DNA from: Deltaproteobacteria bacterium
GTDB taxonomy: Bacteria; Desulfobacterota; Syntrophia; Syntrophales; UBA2210
DNA: 64,000 nucleotides
Assembly (NCBI GenBank): GCA_019313905.1
Contig: JAFDAI010000009.1
Coordinates: forward strand, 22,701-86,700
Direction: 5' to 3'
Positions 52,185-61,447 of this stretch are shown piece after piece. A model generated the notes under the pieces. It did no database searches and was not told the DNA's origin. It saw only the letters and a program-made list of their open reading frames with translations. How positions within the stretch are numbered: position 1 is the stretch's first letter; each line of letters begins with the position of its first letter. Made by a program: the position numbers and the translations under genes.

Positions 52185-54083
52185 ATGAGTTTTCCAGAAA
52201 AATTTGATGTTATAGTCGTAGGTGCCGGGCATGCAGGCTGTGAAGCGGCGCTTGCCGCCGCGAGAATGGGATGCCGAACGCTGCTCTTTAGCATCAATCT
52301 TGATTCAATCGCCCTGATGCCGTGTAATCCCGCTATAGGGGGACTCGCCAAGGGACAGCTCGTGAAGGAAATTGACGCCCTTGGGGGTGAGATGGGAAAA
52401 ATAGCCGACAGAACTGCCTGCCATTTCAGACTCCTGAACAGCTCCAAGGGACCCGCTGTTCAGTCTTCTCGCGTGCAGTGCGACAAGCAGCTCTACCGGC
52501 TTGCCATGAAGGAGGTTGTGGAAAAAGAACAAAATCTCTATGTCAGGCAGGCGCTCGTGGACGAAATCATTGTCGAGGAGGGAAAAGCCACGGGGGTAGT
52601 TGATAATACCGGTTTTTTCTACGGCGGCGAGACGGTGGTGGTGACCACAGGGACATTTCTCAACGGTCTCGTCCATATAGGCACATCCCGCCAGTCCGCG
52701 GGAAGAGCTGGAGAAATTGCCTCCATAGGTCTGGCTGATTCCCTCAGGCAACTGGGTTTCGAGATGGGGCGCATGAAGACCGGCACTCCGCCAAGGCTGC
52801 GTGCCTCTTCCATTGATTTTTCGGTTCTTGAAAGACAGGACAGCGATCCTGACCCGCAGCCATTTTCCTTCACAACGAGCAAACTGCGGGAGGAACGACT
52901 CCCCTCCTATTTCTCCAGCACCACCGGTGAGACGCACAGGATCATACGGGACAATATCAACAAATCATCCCTTTATTCCGGCGCCATAAAGGGGGTCAGC
53001 GCACGTTACTGTCCGTCACTCGAGGACAAGGTAATGCGATTTGCTGATAAGGAGAGCCATCCTGTCGTGCTGGAATTTGAGGGTCTTGAAACGGAAGAGA
53101 TCTACTCCAAAGGCCTGGGCAATAGCTTTCCCCTGGAACTTCAGGAAAAGCTGGTCCATTCCGTTCCTGGCCTTGAAAACGCGGAGATAATGCGCAATGC
53201 CTATGCCATAGAATATGATTTCGTACAGCCTACCCAGCTTGCGCAGACCCTTGAGACGAAGCTTGTCAGGGGGTTATACCTGGCCGGGCAGATAAACGGG
53301 ACATCCGGTTATGAAGAGGCTGCCGCTCAGGGGATGTGGGCCGGCATCAACGCCGCGCTGGCGGTGCAGAAAAGATCCCCATTCATACTTGACCGGTGTG
53401 ATGCCTATATGGGGGTACTTGTTGACGACCTGATTACGCTGGGAGTTGATGAGCCTTACCGGATGTTCACATCCAGGGCGGAATACCGGCTGATTCTGAG
53501 GGAGGACAACGCGACCATTCGTCTTATGGGAAAGGGCTGTGACCTGGGTTTGATCTCCCATGACCACTATAATGACCTGAAAGAGAGGGTTCGCGAGATC
53601 GATCTGCGCATAAAGGATCTTTCAGACAGAAAAATCTACCCCTCTCCCGAAATAAATCAGACGCTGTGTGAATTAAATACCGCTCCCATCAGAAATCCTG
53701 TCACATTGTATCATTTATTGAAGAGACCTGAGCTCAAGTATGATGATCTGAGAGTCTTGGACGGATGGGAAGAGATCCCCGACAGGAAAGTGAAAAGGCA
53801 GGTGGAAATAGAGATCAAATATGAGGGATATATAAAGCGGCAGCTTGAGTCGGTCGAAAAATTCAAGGGACTGGAGAATAAAAAGATACCTCCCGGATTT
53901 GACTATTCGACTGTTCCGGGTCTCTCAAATGAACTCGGGAAAAAGCTGTTATCCGTAAGACCGGTTTCCATAGGCCAGGCTCAGAGGATATCAGGAATGA
54001 CGCAGGCAGCGCTTACCGCCGTGCTTGTCTACCTGAAAAAGTTTGAAAAAAGTGGTGACAAAAAAGCGCGGGATAAACAATGA
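52185..54083 (+). CDS. mnmG: tRNA uridine-5-carboxymethylaminomethyl modification enzyme MnmG
   Basis: A 632-residue FAD protein. DVIVVGAGHAGCEAALAAARMG binds FAD, CNPAIGGLAKG and GRMKTGTPPRL are signatures, GYEEAAAQGMWAGINAA is the second FAD contact, and the C-terminal GidA domain ends at RISGMTQAALTAVLVYLKK. With MnmE it modifies U34 of several tRNAs. Its end overlaps the reading frame of the next gene. Confidence 0.95.
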   Translation: MSFPEKFDVIVVGAGHAGCEAALAAARMGCRTLLFSINLDSIALMPCNPAIGGLAKGQLVKEIDALGGEMGKIADRTACHFRLLNSSKGPAVQSSRVQCDKQLYRLAMKEVVEKEQNLYVRQALVDEIIVEEGKATGVVDNTGFFYGGETVVVTTGTFLNGLVHIGTSRQSAGRAGEIASIGLADSLRQLGFEMGRMKTGTPPRLRASSIDFSVLERQDSDPDPQPFSFTTSKLREERLPSYFSSTTGETHRIIRDNINKSSLYSGAIKGVSARYCPSLEDKVMRFADKESHPVVLEFEGLETEEIYSKGLGNSFPLELQEKLVHSVPGLENAEIMRNAYAIEYDFVQPTQLAQTLETKLVRGLYLAGQINGTSGYEEAAAQGMWAGINAALAVQKRSPFILDRCDAYMGVLVDDLITLGVDEPYRMFTSRAEYRLILREDNATIRLMGKGCDLGLISHDHYNDLKERVREIDLRIKDLSDRKIYPSPEINQTLCELNTAPIRNPVTLYHLLKRPELKYDDLRVLDGWEEIPDRKVKRQVEIEIKYEGYIKRQLESVEKFKGLENKKIPPGFDYSTVPGLSNELGKKLLSVRPVSIGQAQRISGMTQAALTAVLVYLKKFEKSGDKKARDKQ

Positions 54084-54094
54084 AAGGATGCATA

Positions 54095-55351
54095 ATGAAC
54101 GGGAAATATATATTGCCGGACAAGGTCATTAAACTGATGGAAAAGGGGGTCAGGATTCCCAACCCATGTTCAGTGGAAATTGGCGAGGATATCGAGATAG
54201 AGAGGATATCCGGCAGAGGGGTTGTCCTGTACAGTGGAACGAAGCTTTATGGAGGTAAGACGCTTATTTGTGCCGACACAAAGCTGGGCTATGAGGCGCC
54301 AGCCACTGTGGTTGACTGCCAGCTCGGCCGGGGGGTGAAGCTGAACGGGGGATTTTTCAAGGGATCGGTCTTGCTGGATGGTGTGGAGATGGCGTACGGC
54401 GCGCATGTGAGAGATGGGTGCATCCTTGAAGAGGAGGTCAGAGCGGCGCATACAGTCGGCCTGAAACAGACCATCCTCTTTCCCTTTGTAACCCTGGGCA
54501 GCCTTATAAATTTCTGCGATTGCCTCATGTCCGGAGGCACAGACGGCAAAAATCACAGCGAGGTGGGAAGTTCCTACATCCATTTCAATTATACACCCAA
54601 TCAGGACAAGGCGACCGCGTCGCTGATAGGAGATGTCCCGACGGGTGTGATGCTGAATCAGGCCCCCATCTTCCTGGGTGGCCGGGGCGGTCTAGTGGGG
54701 CCTGTAAGAATCGGGCATGGTACCGTGATAGCGGCGGGCACCATCTATAAAAAGGATTGTCCCGAAGGAGGAAAACTTCTGACAGGAAACGGTGGCGCTG
54801 GCGCCGAGAAGGATTTCTTCAGAGGACTTTACTGTAGTGTGGGTAGAAAGGTTCGCAACAACATATGGTATATTGCAAACCTGCTCGCGTTGAAACAATG
54901 GTATCTGCACGTCCGCCCCTCTTTTTTTCACACCCACGAGTTCGGCCGGGAATTGTGCGAAGGGGCAGTTGAAAAACTGGATATGGCCTTCAAAGAAAGA
55001 TTGAAATGTTTCAAGGCGTTTTCCGAAAATATGGAGGAGTCTGTGAAGCTCGGCAAAGATATTTTGACCGGAGAAAAGAGAAAATCTACCACTGGCCCGG
55101 AAGAGGATTTATTTAATAACTGGCCGCGGCTTGAAGAATGTTTCACAAAAGGGCTGGAGGAAACCACCGCCCTGGAGAAGAGGGATCTGTTCCTCGATGC
55201 GCTACATAGTGGGGGAGATGTGGAGACGGGATATGTAAAGGCCATTCAGTCGCTGGACGGGAAAACCCTGTCTCCCGGCACGATGTGGCTTCAGGCCGTG
55301 GTTGACAGGATCACACAGGAGGCCCTTGATATTGTGCCCTCGTGTAAGTAG
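54095..55351 (+). CDS. Left-handed beta-helix (hexapeptide) protein, GlmU-like C-terminal relatives
   Basis: A 418-residue protein. Residues ~10-255 have hexapeptide-like turns (ISGRGVVLYSGTKLYGG, VGPVRIGHGTVIAAGTIYKKD), as in sugar-nucleotide acyltransferases, but with no nucleotidyltransferase domain. Residues ~260-418 are helical. GGTDGKNHSEVGSSYIHFNY is a distinctive conserved block. Similar proteins are labelled UDP-N-acetylglucosamine pyrophosphorylase-related in Desulfobacterota; the reaction is unproven. ATG 54095 has AAAGGA upstream; an in-frame ATG at 54080 overlaps mnmG. Confidence 0.7.
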   Translation: MNGKYILPDKVIKLMEKGVRIPNPCSVEIGEDIEIERISGRGVVLYSGTKLYGGKTLICADTKLGYEAPATVVDCQLGRGVKLNGGFFKGSVLLDGVEMAYGAHVRDGCILEEEVRAAHTVGLKQTILFPFVTLGSLINFCDCLMSGGTDGKNHSEVGSSYIHFNYTPNQDKATASLIGDVPTGVMLNQAPIFLGGRGGLVGPVRIGHGTVIAAGTIYKKDCPEGGKLLTGNGGAGAEKDFFRGLYCSVGRKVRNNIWYIANLLALKQWYLHVRPSFFHTHEFGRELCEGAVEKLDMAFKERLKCFKAFSENMEESVKLGKDILTGEKRKSTTGPEEDLFNNWPRLEECFTKGLEETTALEKRDLFLDALHSGGDVETGYVKAIQSLDGKTLSPGTMWLQAVVDRITQEALDIVPSCK

Positions 55352-55387
55352 GGATTTCTTGCCCCTCACAACATTCAGGAGGCCATT

Positions 55388-56167
55388 CTAAAACAGCCCC
55401 GGGTTCATCCGGAACCTGAATTCCACTGTCTTATACTTGCCGGGTCCGGAGACGAATGTTCTTTCAATAAATGTGACGTTGTTTTCTCTGTCAACGAAGA
55501 TTACGCTGGAAGATCGTGTGCCATATACTTCACTTTGTATGAAGATTGAAGAGAGAAGTCTTTCCCATTCAAGCCCTATCCCCGTATCCGGAAGATGTCT
55601 GTCATCGGGCTTGGAGGTGTCGGTAAGTATGCGGAATATCTCATCCGGTGGAGGGTTTTCGGTTTTTGATATCAGACGGCCTAACAGTTTCCTGCCGCGT
55701 TCCACCTTTGGCCAGGGGGTGTTCAGCAGGTGGTTGCTGAGCCCGTGTATTCCGGGAGATATTTCGTGGAACAGATCACCCTCATTTGAAAAGTAGAAGA
55801 GACCTCTCCTGTTACCCAGGATCAGGTTAAAACCGTTGTACCTGTCGGAAATTTGCCTTATGTTCTGAATGTATTCTACTGGATCTTCATTGCCGCGGAG
55901 AAACCCGCTGACCAAGCCCCCGCGTGACGGTGCGCCGTTCTTTAGGTTTAGGGGGTCTCGAAAGTTTGTAATGGCGGCCATACGCCCGGTCTTTGTCATG
56001 CCAAGCCATGTTCCTCCCTCCTTAAGATCTCTTCCCGCCAGCATATCGGGAGCTTCTTCCCGGAAAGAGGCCTGTGCTGTGGGCCTTTCGTAAAATTCAT
56101 CGCGGTTTGCCGCGAGAATAAGAGGATATACGGGATGGGACTTGTATGAAAGAAGTATCAGGCACAT
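55388..56167 (-). CDS. NRDE (TANGO2) family protein
   Basis: A 259-residue protein starting MCLILLSYKSHPVYPLILAANRDEF-type sequence (MCLILL, ANRDEFYERPT), with GGTWLGMTKTGRMAAITNFRD and SNHLLNTPWPKVERGR, all family blocks. The cysteine at position 2 is the N-terminal nucleophile-like residue of the Ntn-type fold. The function is not settled; eukaryotic TANGO2 is linked with haem or lipid handling. It lies 12 bp downstream of the Sir2 gene. Confidence 0.88.
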   Translation of the reverse strand: MCLILLSYKSHPVYPLILAANRDEFYERPTAQASFREEAPDMLAGRDLKEGGTWLGMTKTGRMAAITNFRDPLNLKNGAPSRGGLVSGFLRGNEDPVEYIQNIRQISDRYNGFNLILGNRRGLFYFSNEGDLFHEISPGIHGLSNHLLNTPWPKVERGRKLLGRLISKTENPPPDEIFRILTDTSKPDDRHLPDTGIGLEWERLLSSIFIQSEVYGTRSSSVIFVDRENNVTFIERTFVSGPGKYKTVEFRFRMNPGLF

Positions 56168-56179
56168 GCGTTTTTCCGT

Positions 56180-56971
56180 TTACAGCTTTTCCCTGACTTT
56201 TTCCACTATCCCCAACATTACATCACCAGCCTTTCCTTCGATGAGTATGTCCGCGCTGGAGTCATATGGAGTTTCGCCGATGTTAACGATAATAAGTCGC
56301 GCGCCCGCTTCTTTAGCATATGCCGGCATGAAAGCCGCCGGATGTACAACAAGGGAAGACCCCACAACGAGGAACAGGTCGCAACGCATGGAATGCGCTG
56401 TCGCGGCATCCAGCACTTCAGGAGGAAGCGTTTCCCCGAAGAACACGACATCGGGCTTGAGAATACCGTGGCATATTTCACATTCGGGCACCTCGACACC
56501 ATTCTTTAATTTTTCTCTGATGTGTTCTACCGGGTATCGTTCACCACAATCCAGACATCTGACCCACTGCATGTTGCCATGCAGTTCGAAGATTCTGCCC
56601 GGGGAATTTCCCGCTTTCTGGTGGAGATTGTCGATATTTTGCGTGATGACACAATCAAGCCTGCCCATCTCTTCCAACTCGGCAATGGCAAGATGGGCCC
56701 TGTTTGGCTTGATACTCGAGAGCAGGCCTCCCTCTAACAATATCTTCCATTGTTTCCTTCGGGTTTCTTCGCTCCTCAGAAATTTTTGTATGGTAAAATC
56801 GTCCGGATCAAATTTCGTCCAGATTCCTCCCGGCCCCCGGAAATCCGGAATTCCCGATTCGGTACTGATGCCGGCGCCGGTGAATACTACAAGTCTTTTA
56901 GAAGCCAGAATCATCTCAGCAGCCGCTATTTCTGCACCCGGATTGTTATTGGTCATCCTTTTGTTCTCCAT
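56180..56971 (-). CDS. cobB: NAD-dependent protein deacylase (Sir2/CobB)
   Basis: A 263-residue sirtuin. VVFTGAGISTESGIPDFRG binds NAD, ITQNIDNLHQKAG and ELHGNM supply the catalytic histidine, CLDCGERYP with CEICHG bind zinc, and VVFFGETLP and VGSSLVVHPAA close the pocket. It removes acyl groups from lysines. Substrate class cannot be read. It is co-directional with the two-component genes upstream. Confidence 0.93.
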   Translation of the reverse strand: MENKRMTNNNPGAEIAAAEMILASKRLVVFTGAGISTESGIPDFRGPGGIWTKFDPDDFTIQKFLRSEETRRKQWKILLEGGLLSSIKPNRAHLAIAELEEMGRLDCVITQNIDNLHQKAGNSPGRIFELHGNMQWVRCLDCGERYPVEHIREKLKNGVEVPECEICHGILKPDVVFFGETLPPEVLDAATAHSMRCDLFLVVGSSLVVHPAAFMPAYAKEAGARLIIVNIGETPYDSSADILIEGKAGDVMLGIVEKVREKL

Positions 56972-56984
56972 GTGTAACTATTCG

Positions 56985-58343
56985 CTACTTAAAGTCGTAC
57001 TTTTTGAGTTTGTACCTGAGCGTTCGCTCGGTGATTCCCAGCAGTTCCGCTGCTCTCGTCTGATTGTTTCCGGTTTCATCCAGAGCCTGTTCTATCCTCT
57101 TGCGTTCCAGGGATTCGATCTCGTCCCTGAGGGCTCCTCCCTCTTTATAGTCGGCAAAGTGGTGGGGGGGAATCTTCTCAAACGGCAGATCTTTTATGGA
57201 TATAACCTGGTCTCTTGTTATAACTACCGCTCTCTCGATAATATTTTCCAGTTCCCTTACATTGCCAGGATAATCGTATTTCATGAGGATATCCATGGCC
57301 TCATTACTTAATCCCTTTATGTCTTTATCATTTTCAGCGGAAAATCGTTTTATGAAATATTCTGTTAATACAGAGATATCCCCCCTTCTGTCCCTGAGGG
57401 GAGGAATGATCATGGAAACCACGTTTAACCTGTAGTAGAGATCTTCCCTGAAGGTTCCCTCTTTTACCTTCTCTTCGAGGTTCTGGTTTGTCGCGCTGAT
57501 AATTCTGACATCTGCCTGTATGGTTTTATTTCCTCCAAGCCTCTGAAATTCGCGTTCCTGAAGAAACCTCAAAAGTTTCACCTGGACGGGTGGAGAAAGC
57601 TCTCCAATCTCATCGAGGAAAAGTGTGCCACCGTCCGCCTCTTCAAACCGCCCTGCCCTTCGCGCTGTTGCCCCGGTGAACGCCCCCTTTTCATGACCAA
57701 AAAGTTCGCTCTCCAGCAGGGTTTCTGGTAAAGCCCCGCAATTCACCACGATCATAGATTGCCCTGAACGGGGGCTTGTTGCGTGAACCAGGTTTGCGAA
57801 CAGCTCTTTGCCTGTTCCGCTTTCCCCCATGATTAACACGGTAGCTCGACTTGACGCTACTCTCCCGACCATGTTGATTATGGCTTCCATACCGGGGTCT
57901 TTGTAGATAATCTGTTCCTGCGCCAATCCTTTTTTCCACACTTTCTGACGAAGAATCTCGTTTTCTCTGATGAGAGTCTGTCGTTCTGAAATTCTGCTAA
58001 CAAGGGCAAGCAACTGACCCAGATCGATGGGTTTTGTAATATAGTCCACGGCACCAAGCTTCATGGCATCGACTGCCGTCTCTATTGTACCGTACGCTGT
58101 CATCATTATTACGCTGATTTTCGGATTGATGTTCTTTATCTTCTCCAGTACTTCTATCCCGTTCATTCCCGGCATCTTGAAATCAAGGAGGAGCAGATCG
58201 AAATGACCGCCCTGCACCTGTCGAATAGCCGTATTTCCATCTTCGGCTTCCATGACACGGTGTCCTTCTCCGGCGAGAAAATCCTTAAGCATTTCTCTTT
58301 GAGACCGCCCGTCTTCAACGATCAGTATATTCAACTTGTCCAT
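56985..58343 (-). CDS. Sigma-54-dependent response regulator (NtrC/ZraR family)
   Basis: A 452-residue activator. Receiver domain (residues 1-120) with [12 protein letters not shown] (phospho-acceptor Asp), AAA+ domain with [12 protein letters not shown] (Walker A), [12 protein letters not shown] (the GAFTGA loop that touches sigma-54) and [12 protein letters not shown] (Walker B), and C-terminal Fis-type [23 protein letters not shown]. It drives sigma-54 promoters when phosphorylated. The cognate kinase gene overlaps its start. A matching sigma-54 promoter lies in the adjacent intergenic region at 60420. Confidence 0.95.
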   Translation of the reverse strand: MDKLNILIVEDGRSQREMLKDFLAGEGHRVMEAEDGNTAIRQVQGGHFDLLLLDFKMPGMNGIEVLEKIKNINPKISVIMMTAYGTIETAVDAMKLGAVDYITKPIDLGQLLALVSRISERQTLIRENEILRQKVWKKGLAQEQIIYKDPGMEAIINMVGRVASSRATVLIMGESGTGKELFANLVHATSPRSGQSMIVVNCGALPETLLESELFGHEKGAFTGATARRAGRFEEADGGTLFLDEIGELSPPVQVKLLRFLQEREFQRLGGNKTIQADVRIISATNQNLEEKVKEGTFREDLYYRLNVVSMIIPPLRDRRGDISVLTEYFIKRFSAENDKDIKGLSNEAMDILMKYDYPGNVRELENIIERAVVITRDQVISIKDLPFEKIPPHHFADYKEGGALRDEIESLERKRIEQALDETGNNQTRAAELLGITERTLRYKLKKYDFK

Positions 58344-60181
58344 TACCCGTTATCCTTCTCTCTGTTTTTCACCGGGAGCAGGACCACAAAGGTTGTTCCA
58401 GACCCCGCTTCACTCTCAACGTAAATTTCTCCGCCGTGGCCTCGTACTATCTCGTGTGCCAGAGAAAGCCCGAGACCCAAGCCTTTTTCCTTTGTCGTAT
58501 ACTCCGGATCAAATATATGGTCTATCTCCTCAGGCGTCAACCCGCAACCGGTGTCTGATATCTTTATGCTTATCATATCCTCCCCATTCGGTTCAGCAGA
58601 GATAGTAATGGTGCCTCTGTCGGGAATTGCCTCCATTGCATTCTTAAAAATATTATAGAATGCCTGCCTGAGTTTATCCACATCCATGGGTATTATGAAA
58701 GAGTTGCCATCTTTCCAGACGGTCTTTATGTCAATTTTTCTGAGGTTGGCCTCTTCTCTTATAAGACCAACAATCCTCTCCAATACATAAGTGACAGAAT
58801 GGTTTTTGAACTCCAGGCGGCGGCTTCGGGAAAAGATGACAAATTCTTCCACTATTCTGTTCAAACGTTTTATCTCTTCACTGATAATTCCTGTAATATA
58901 CTGAAATCCTTTTTTCTTTTCTTTCTCATCAGGAGAATATTCGCGACGGATTCTCTGGCTGGCCATACTGATTGCGTTAAGGGGATTACGGATTTCATGA
59001 GCCACTCCGGCCGCGAGCTGACCGAGCGCAGACAGCTTTTCAGCCTGTTGGAGACGCTTTCCCATCTCTTCCATTCTCAGCGAGTATCTTTTCTGACTGC
59101 GGTAGAGGGCGAACATCGACAGGATGCCTATTGCCATAATGAAGATCATGGAAACTATCATTCTGTTTCTGTTTTCCTTTAATATCCTGTCGCTGCTGAC
59201 GCGGTTAAGACCAAGACGCGCAAATCCCACAATCTTTTCGTCAAGACGTACCGGAACTGTAATTTCAAGAAGCTCGGATGCGCCAAAGGCCATCTTGCGG
59301 CTCGCTTTTTTCACCTTTCCTTGCAGCACATCGAGAGCAACAGCATCCACATCTTTGAACTCCTCCTGAACATTACCGGCCTGGCCCAGCACCCTGCCAG
59401 ACCTGTTTATTACCACAAGATGGTCCAGCCCCTGCTGATCCCATCCAACCTCTTCGATAGCTTTCTTTATGACAATTCTGGGGCCCCACCAGCTACGAAG
59501 TCCTTTATCATTAAGGGCTATCAATATGGAGCCGCTTCCGTCCTTGCGACGAAGAGTAATATATCCCATCTCGTTGAGTTTTCCAAACCTGTCAAAGAGA
59601 TCTATGATCATATCTTCGTTCCATGTCGCATCATGATTCGTTCCGGGTGAAAATTCCTTGAGGAATCCCCCACTTTTCAAGACTACTTTGTCGTCTCCAT
59701 CGAGAACAGCAACAAACCATAATTTCTCGCGGTCGGCAATTTCTTTCAGGTCTTCTTCACTCAGCTGTCCGGCCCTCCATTTGGAGTCAATTTCACGTGC
59801 CAGGACTACAAGGCTTTTGACGAGCGCTTCTTGAGGGGAAAACACTTTTTCACTGAATGGGACAACAACATCATCATCTTTCGCGCCTTTTTCAAGGGCC
59901 TGCCGCAGATAGTCAAGATTTTCCTGGGCTACGTTTTCCACGGTTGTTATAATATCAAGCCCCCTGTTTTCCATAAAGCCTACCAGTGTTTTATCAAGCC
60001 GCCCCAGATCCATGATTCCCATTACAAGTATTAGAAAGAGGAAAAGCCCTATGATAAGGGCCACTACCAGGGGACGCAGGAAGGTTCCTTTATGTTTCAG
60101 AGGTGAACTATGCCAGTCTGCGTCTTTCGGAAGTTTCATTTTCATTCCCTTCGGATAAGCGTTCCTTCGGTTACGTGCCAT
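58343..60181 (-). CDS. Sensor histidine kinase partner of the sigma-54 regulator
   Basis: A 612-residue kinase. TM helices near residues 32-55 and 340-360 enclose a periplasmic sensor region of about 285 residues. The cytoplasmic part has LGQLAAGVAHEIRNPLNAISM (HisKA phospho-histidine), DVDKLRQAFYNIFKNAMEAI (N box), ISDTGCGL (G1) and EKGLGLGLSLAHEIV (G2). The stop and the regulator ATG overlap (TAATG). The ligand is unknown. ATG 60139 with AAGGGA upstream is a possible shorter start. Confidence 0.93.
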   Translation of the reverse strand: MARNRRNAYPKGMKMKLPKDADWHSSPLKHKGTFLRPLVVALIIGLFLFLILVMGIMDLGRLDKTLVGFMENRGLDIITTVENVAQENLDYLRQALEKGAKDDDVVVPFSEKVFSPQEALVKSLVVLAREIDSKWRAGQLSEEDLKEIADREKLWFVAVLDGDDKVVLKSGGFLKEFSPGTNHDATWNEDMIIDLFDRFGKLNEMGYITLRRKDGSGSILIALNDKGLRSWWGPRIVIKKAIEEVGWDQQGLDHLVVINRSGRVLGQAGNVQEEFKDVDAVALDVLQGKVKKASRKMAFGASELLEITVPVRLDEKIVGFARLGLNRVSSDRILKENRNRMIVSMIFIMAIGILSMFALYRSQKRYSLRMEEMGKRLQQAEKLSALGQLAAGVAHEIRNPLNAISMASQRIRREYSPDEKEKKKGFQYITGIISEEIKRLNRIVEEFVIFSRSRRLEFKNHSVTYVLERIVGLIREEANLRKIDIKTVWKDGNSFIIPMDVDKLRQAFYNIFKNAMEAIPDRGTITISAEPNGEDMISIKISDTGCGLTPEEIDHIFDPEYTTKEKGLGLGLSLAHEIVRGHGGEIYVESEAGSGTTFVVLLPVKNREKDNG

Positions 60182-60252
60182 GGTTATACCACAACTTATA
60201 CCTGTATAATAGTTTGAAAATCCGGAGCGTTATTCCGGAAGCGATCCTTGCT

Positions 60253-60266
60253 CGACAACTTTGTCG
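60253..60266. promoter_or_regulatory. Candidate enhancer site for the sigma-54 regulator
   Basis: CGACAA-CT-TTGTCG is a palindrome with exact 6-bp arms, 154 bp upstream of the sigma-54 promoter at 60420 and 71 bp upstream of the kinase start. Distance and symmetry suit binding by an NtrC-type activator. There is no experimental basis. Confidence 0.4.
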
Positions 60267-60419
60267 GATTTTACCTGAAATATATTAACAAGTAATAGGC
60301 CGTATTCTCTGATTTTTTGAAAAGTCGTTGTTGCGTTTTCGACATCTTTTTCCTCAGTACATGTTTTTTTCCGGGAATGATTCTCTATATATCTTTGAAT
60401 ATTGCACCGTTATAAGATT

Positions 60420-60435
60420 TGGCATGGAAAATGCT
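60420..60435 (+). promoter_or_regulatory. Near-consensus sigma-54 promoter
   Basis: TGGCATGGAAAATGCT matches TGGCAYRN4TTGCW except for one T in the -12 box, with correct GG/GC spacing. Transcription would run rightward from about 60446. It lies divergent from a sigma-54 activator/kinase pair, the usual target arrangement. Confidence 0.7.
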
Positions 60436-60445
60436 GATTTAAGCA

Positions 60446-60570
60446 GGTAATTGTGCCGAAAACTCCTCCTGTTTTTTCGGCTTAGACCCTGAAGAAAAAG
60501 AGTGGGTGGGCTTGAGGTCTTTACCTCCTGGAGATCTCAAGCCCGTGCGGTTTAAGCTCTCAGGAGCTTT
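60446..60570 (+). ncRNA. Candidate structured small RNA with anti-Shine-Dalgarno loops
   Basis: The 563-bp interval 60182-60744 has no gene. After the predicted sigma-54 start, hairpin 1 pairs 60455-60462 with 60474-60481 (8 bp, perfect) around loop CUCCUCCUGUU. Hairpin 2 pairs 60508-60520 with 60532-60544 (13 bp, one G-U) around loop UUACCUCCUGG. Both loops have 11 nt and share CCUCCUG, complementary to ribosome-binding sites. A third stem, AAGCUC/GAGCUU, ends at 60569 without a T-tract, so the 3' end is uncertain. It could instead be the 5' leader of the lipoprotein mRNA at 60745. Confidence 0.55.
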
Positions 60571-60606
60571 CACTCTGAAATTCACTTCTCAGATTTTCCA
60601 TTGAAG

Positions 60607-60695
60607 TTCCCTGCAACAAGTTACGGGGAATCTCCAACTGTTAAGGAAAATGTTTATTTTTTATTCGTTCGCTAACCCCGCCGCAAGCAACGGGG
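60607..60695. repeat. Two REP-like short palindromes
   Basis: 60607-60630 (TTCCC...GGGGAA around GCAACAAG) and 60676-60695 (CCCCG/CGGGG around CCGCAAGCAA) share the order pyrimidine-rich arm, GCAA/CAAG, CGGGGAAT. They resemble members of a dispersed palindromic repeat; the window alone cannot prove it. Confidence 0.35.
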
Positions 60696-60744
60696 AATGC
60701 GCTCGCTGTTCAATTCAACATTATGAAAGAGGAGAAAGCATACC

Positions 60745-61263
60745 ATGCCTAAATTACGGATTTATTCTGCCAATATAAAAGCAATAAGAAAAATAATCAC
60801 GGTAATTTGCGTTTTCCTGATTTTATCTTCTTTCGGTTGTACGGGCCTGCATTCTGGAAGCTACGGCAAAATAACGCCGGATCGAAACGTCACACAGGCT
60901 TTTGAAACCTTTCAGGTAAATCCCGATTTCAATTACTATATAAGCGGTCCCGATGTCTATCCTCATGTCATTATCGGAATAAACAAGAACCATACACTGA
61001 AATCTGAACTGTGGAAGAAAAGAGAGTTTACACCCGAGACACTCAAGAATCTGGTTGAAGACATGAAGTTTAGGGTTATGGAATTTTACGAAACACCCCA
61101 CGGCTTTGACATACTGGACAACGACGGCAATGACATTGGAGACTGGTATTCCATCTTTTCAGCCACAACGATAGTAAAGATAGAAGAAGATCACAGTGTA
61201 ATTATTATCACCCCTGATATTGACACCTATGAAAAATATGAGATAGAGCGTGAGGATGAGTGA
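60745..61263 (+). CDS. Putative lipoprotein of unknown function
   Basis: A 172-residue protein with an N-terminal hydrophobic segment (KIITVICVFLILSSFGC) ending in a plausible lipobox cysteine near residue 32. The mature part (NYYISGPDVYPHVIIGINKNHTL, LWKKREFTPETLKNLVEDMKFRV, GDWYSIFSATTIVKIEEDHSV) is not one I can name. GAGGAG lies 10 nt before ATG 60745. It is the first coding gene after the sigma-54 promoter and could be under its control. Confidence 0.75.
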   Translation: MPKLRIYSANIKAIRKIITVICVFLILSSFGCTGLHSGSYGKITPDRNVTQAFETFQVNPDFNYYISGPDVYPHVIIGINKNHTLKSELWKKREFTPETLKNLVEDMKFRVMEFYETPHGFDILDNDGNDIGDWYSIFSATTIVKIEEDHSVIIITPDIDTYEKYEIEREDE

Positions 61264-61447
61264 AGGGATATATTTCCGGCATTGACAGTCAGAAGTGCTA
61301 AAATAGAATCAGACTCGATTTATCTACTTCTCAGATTTTCCATTTAATTCCGCAGATTAATAATTAAATTCCGGTTGACACAGATTCCCTGAACGTATAG
61401 AAGCAATTACTGTTTAGCAGGTGGAAAACAGAGGAGGAGGAGGAGAT

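Noticed and set aside
60446..60570. Minus-strand reading of the hairpins as a CsrB/RsmZ-type RNA with CAGGAGG loops
   Set aside because: The loops would fit CsrA binding, but the only strong promoter (sigma-54 at 60420) points to the plus strand and no minus-strand promoter or terminator is evident. It remains an alternative to test.
61375..61400. TTGACA...TATAGA promoter before the nitronate monooxygenase-like gene
   Set aside because: The spacing is only 15 bp, too short for a confident call.
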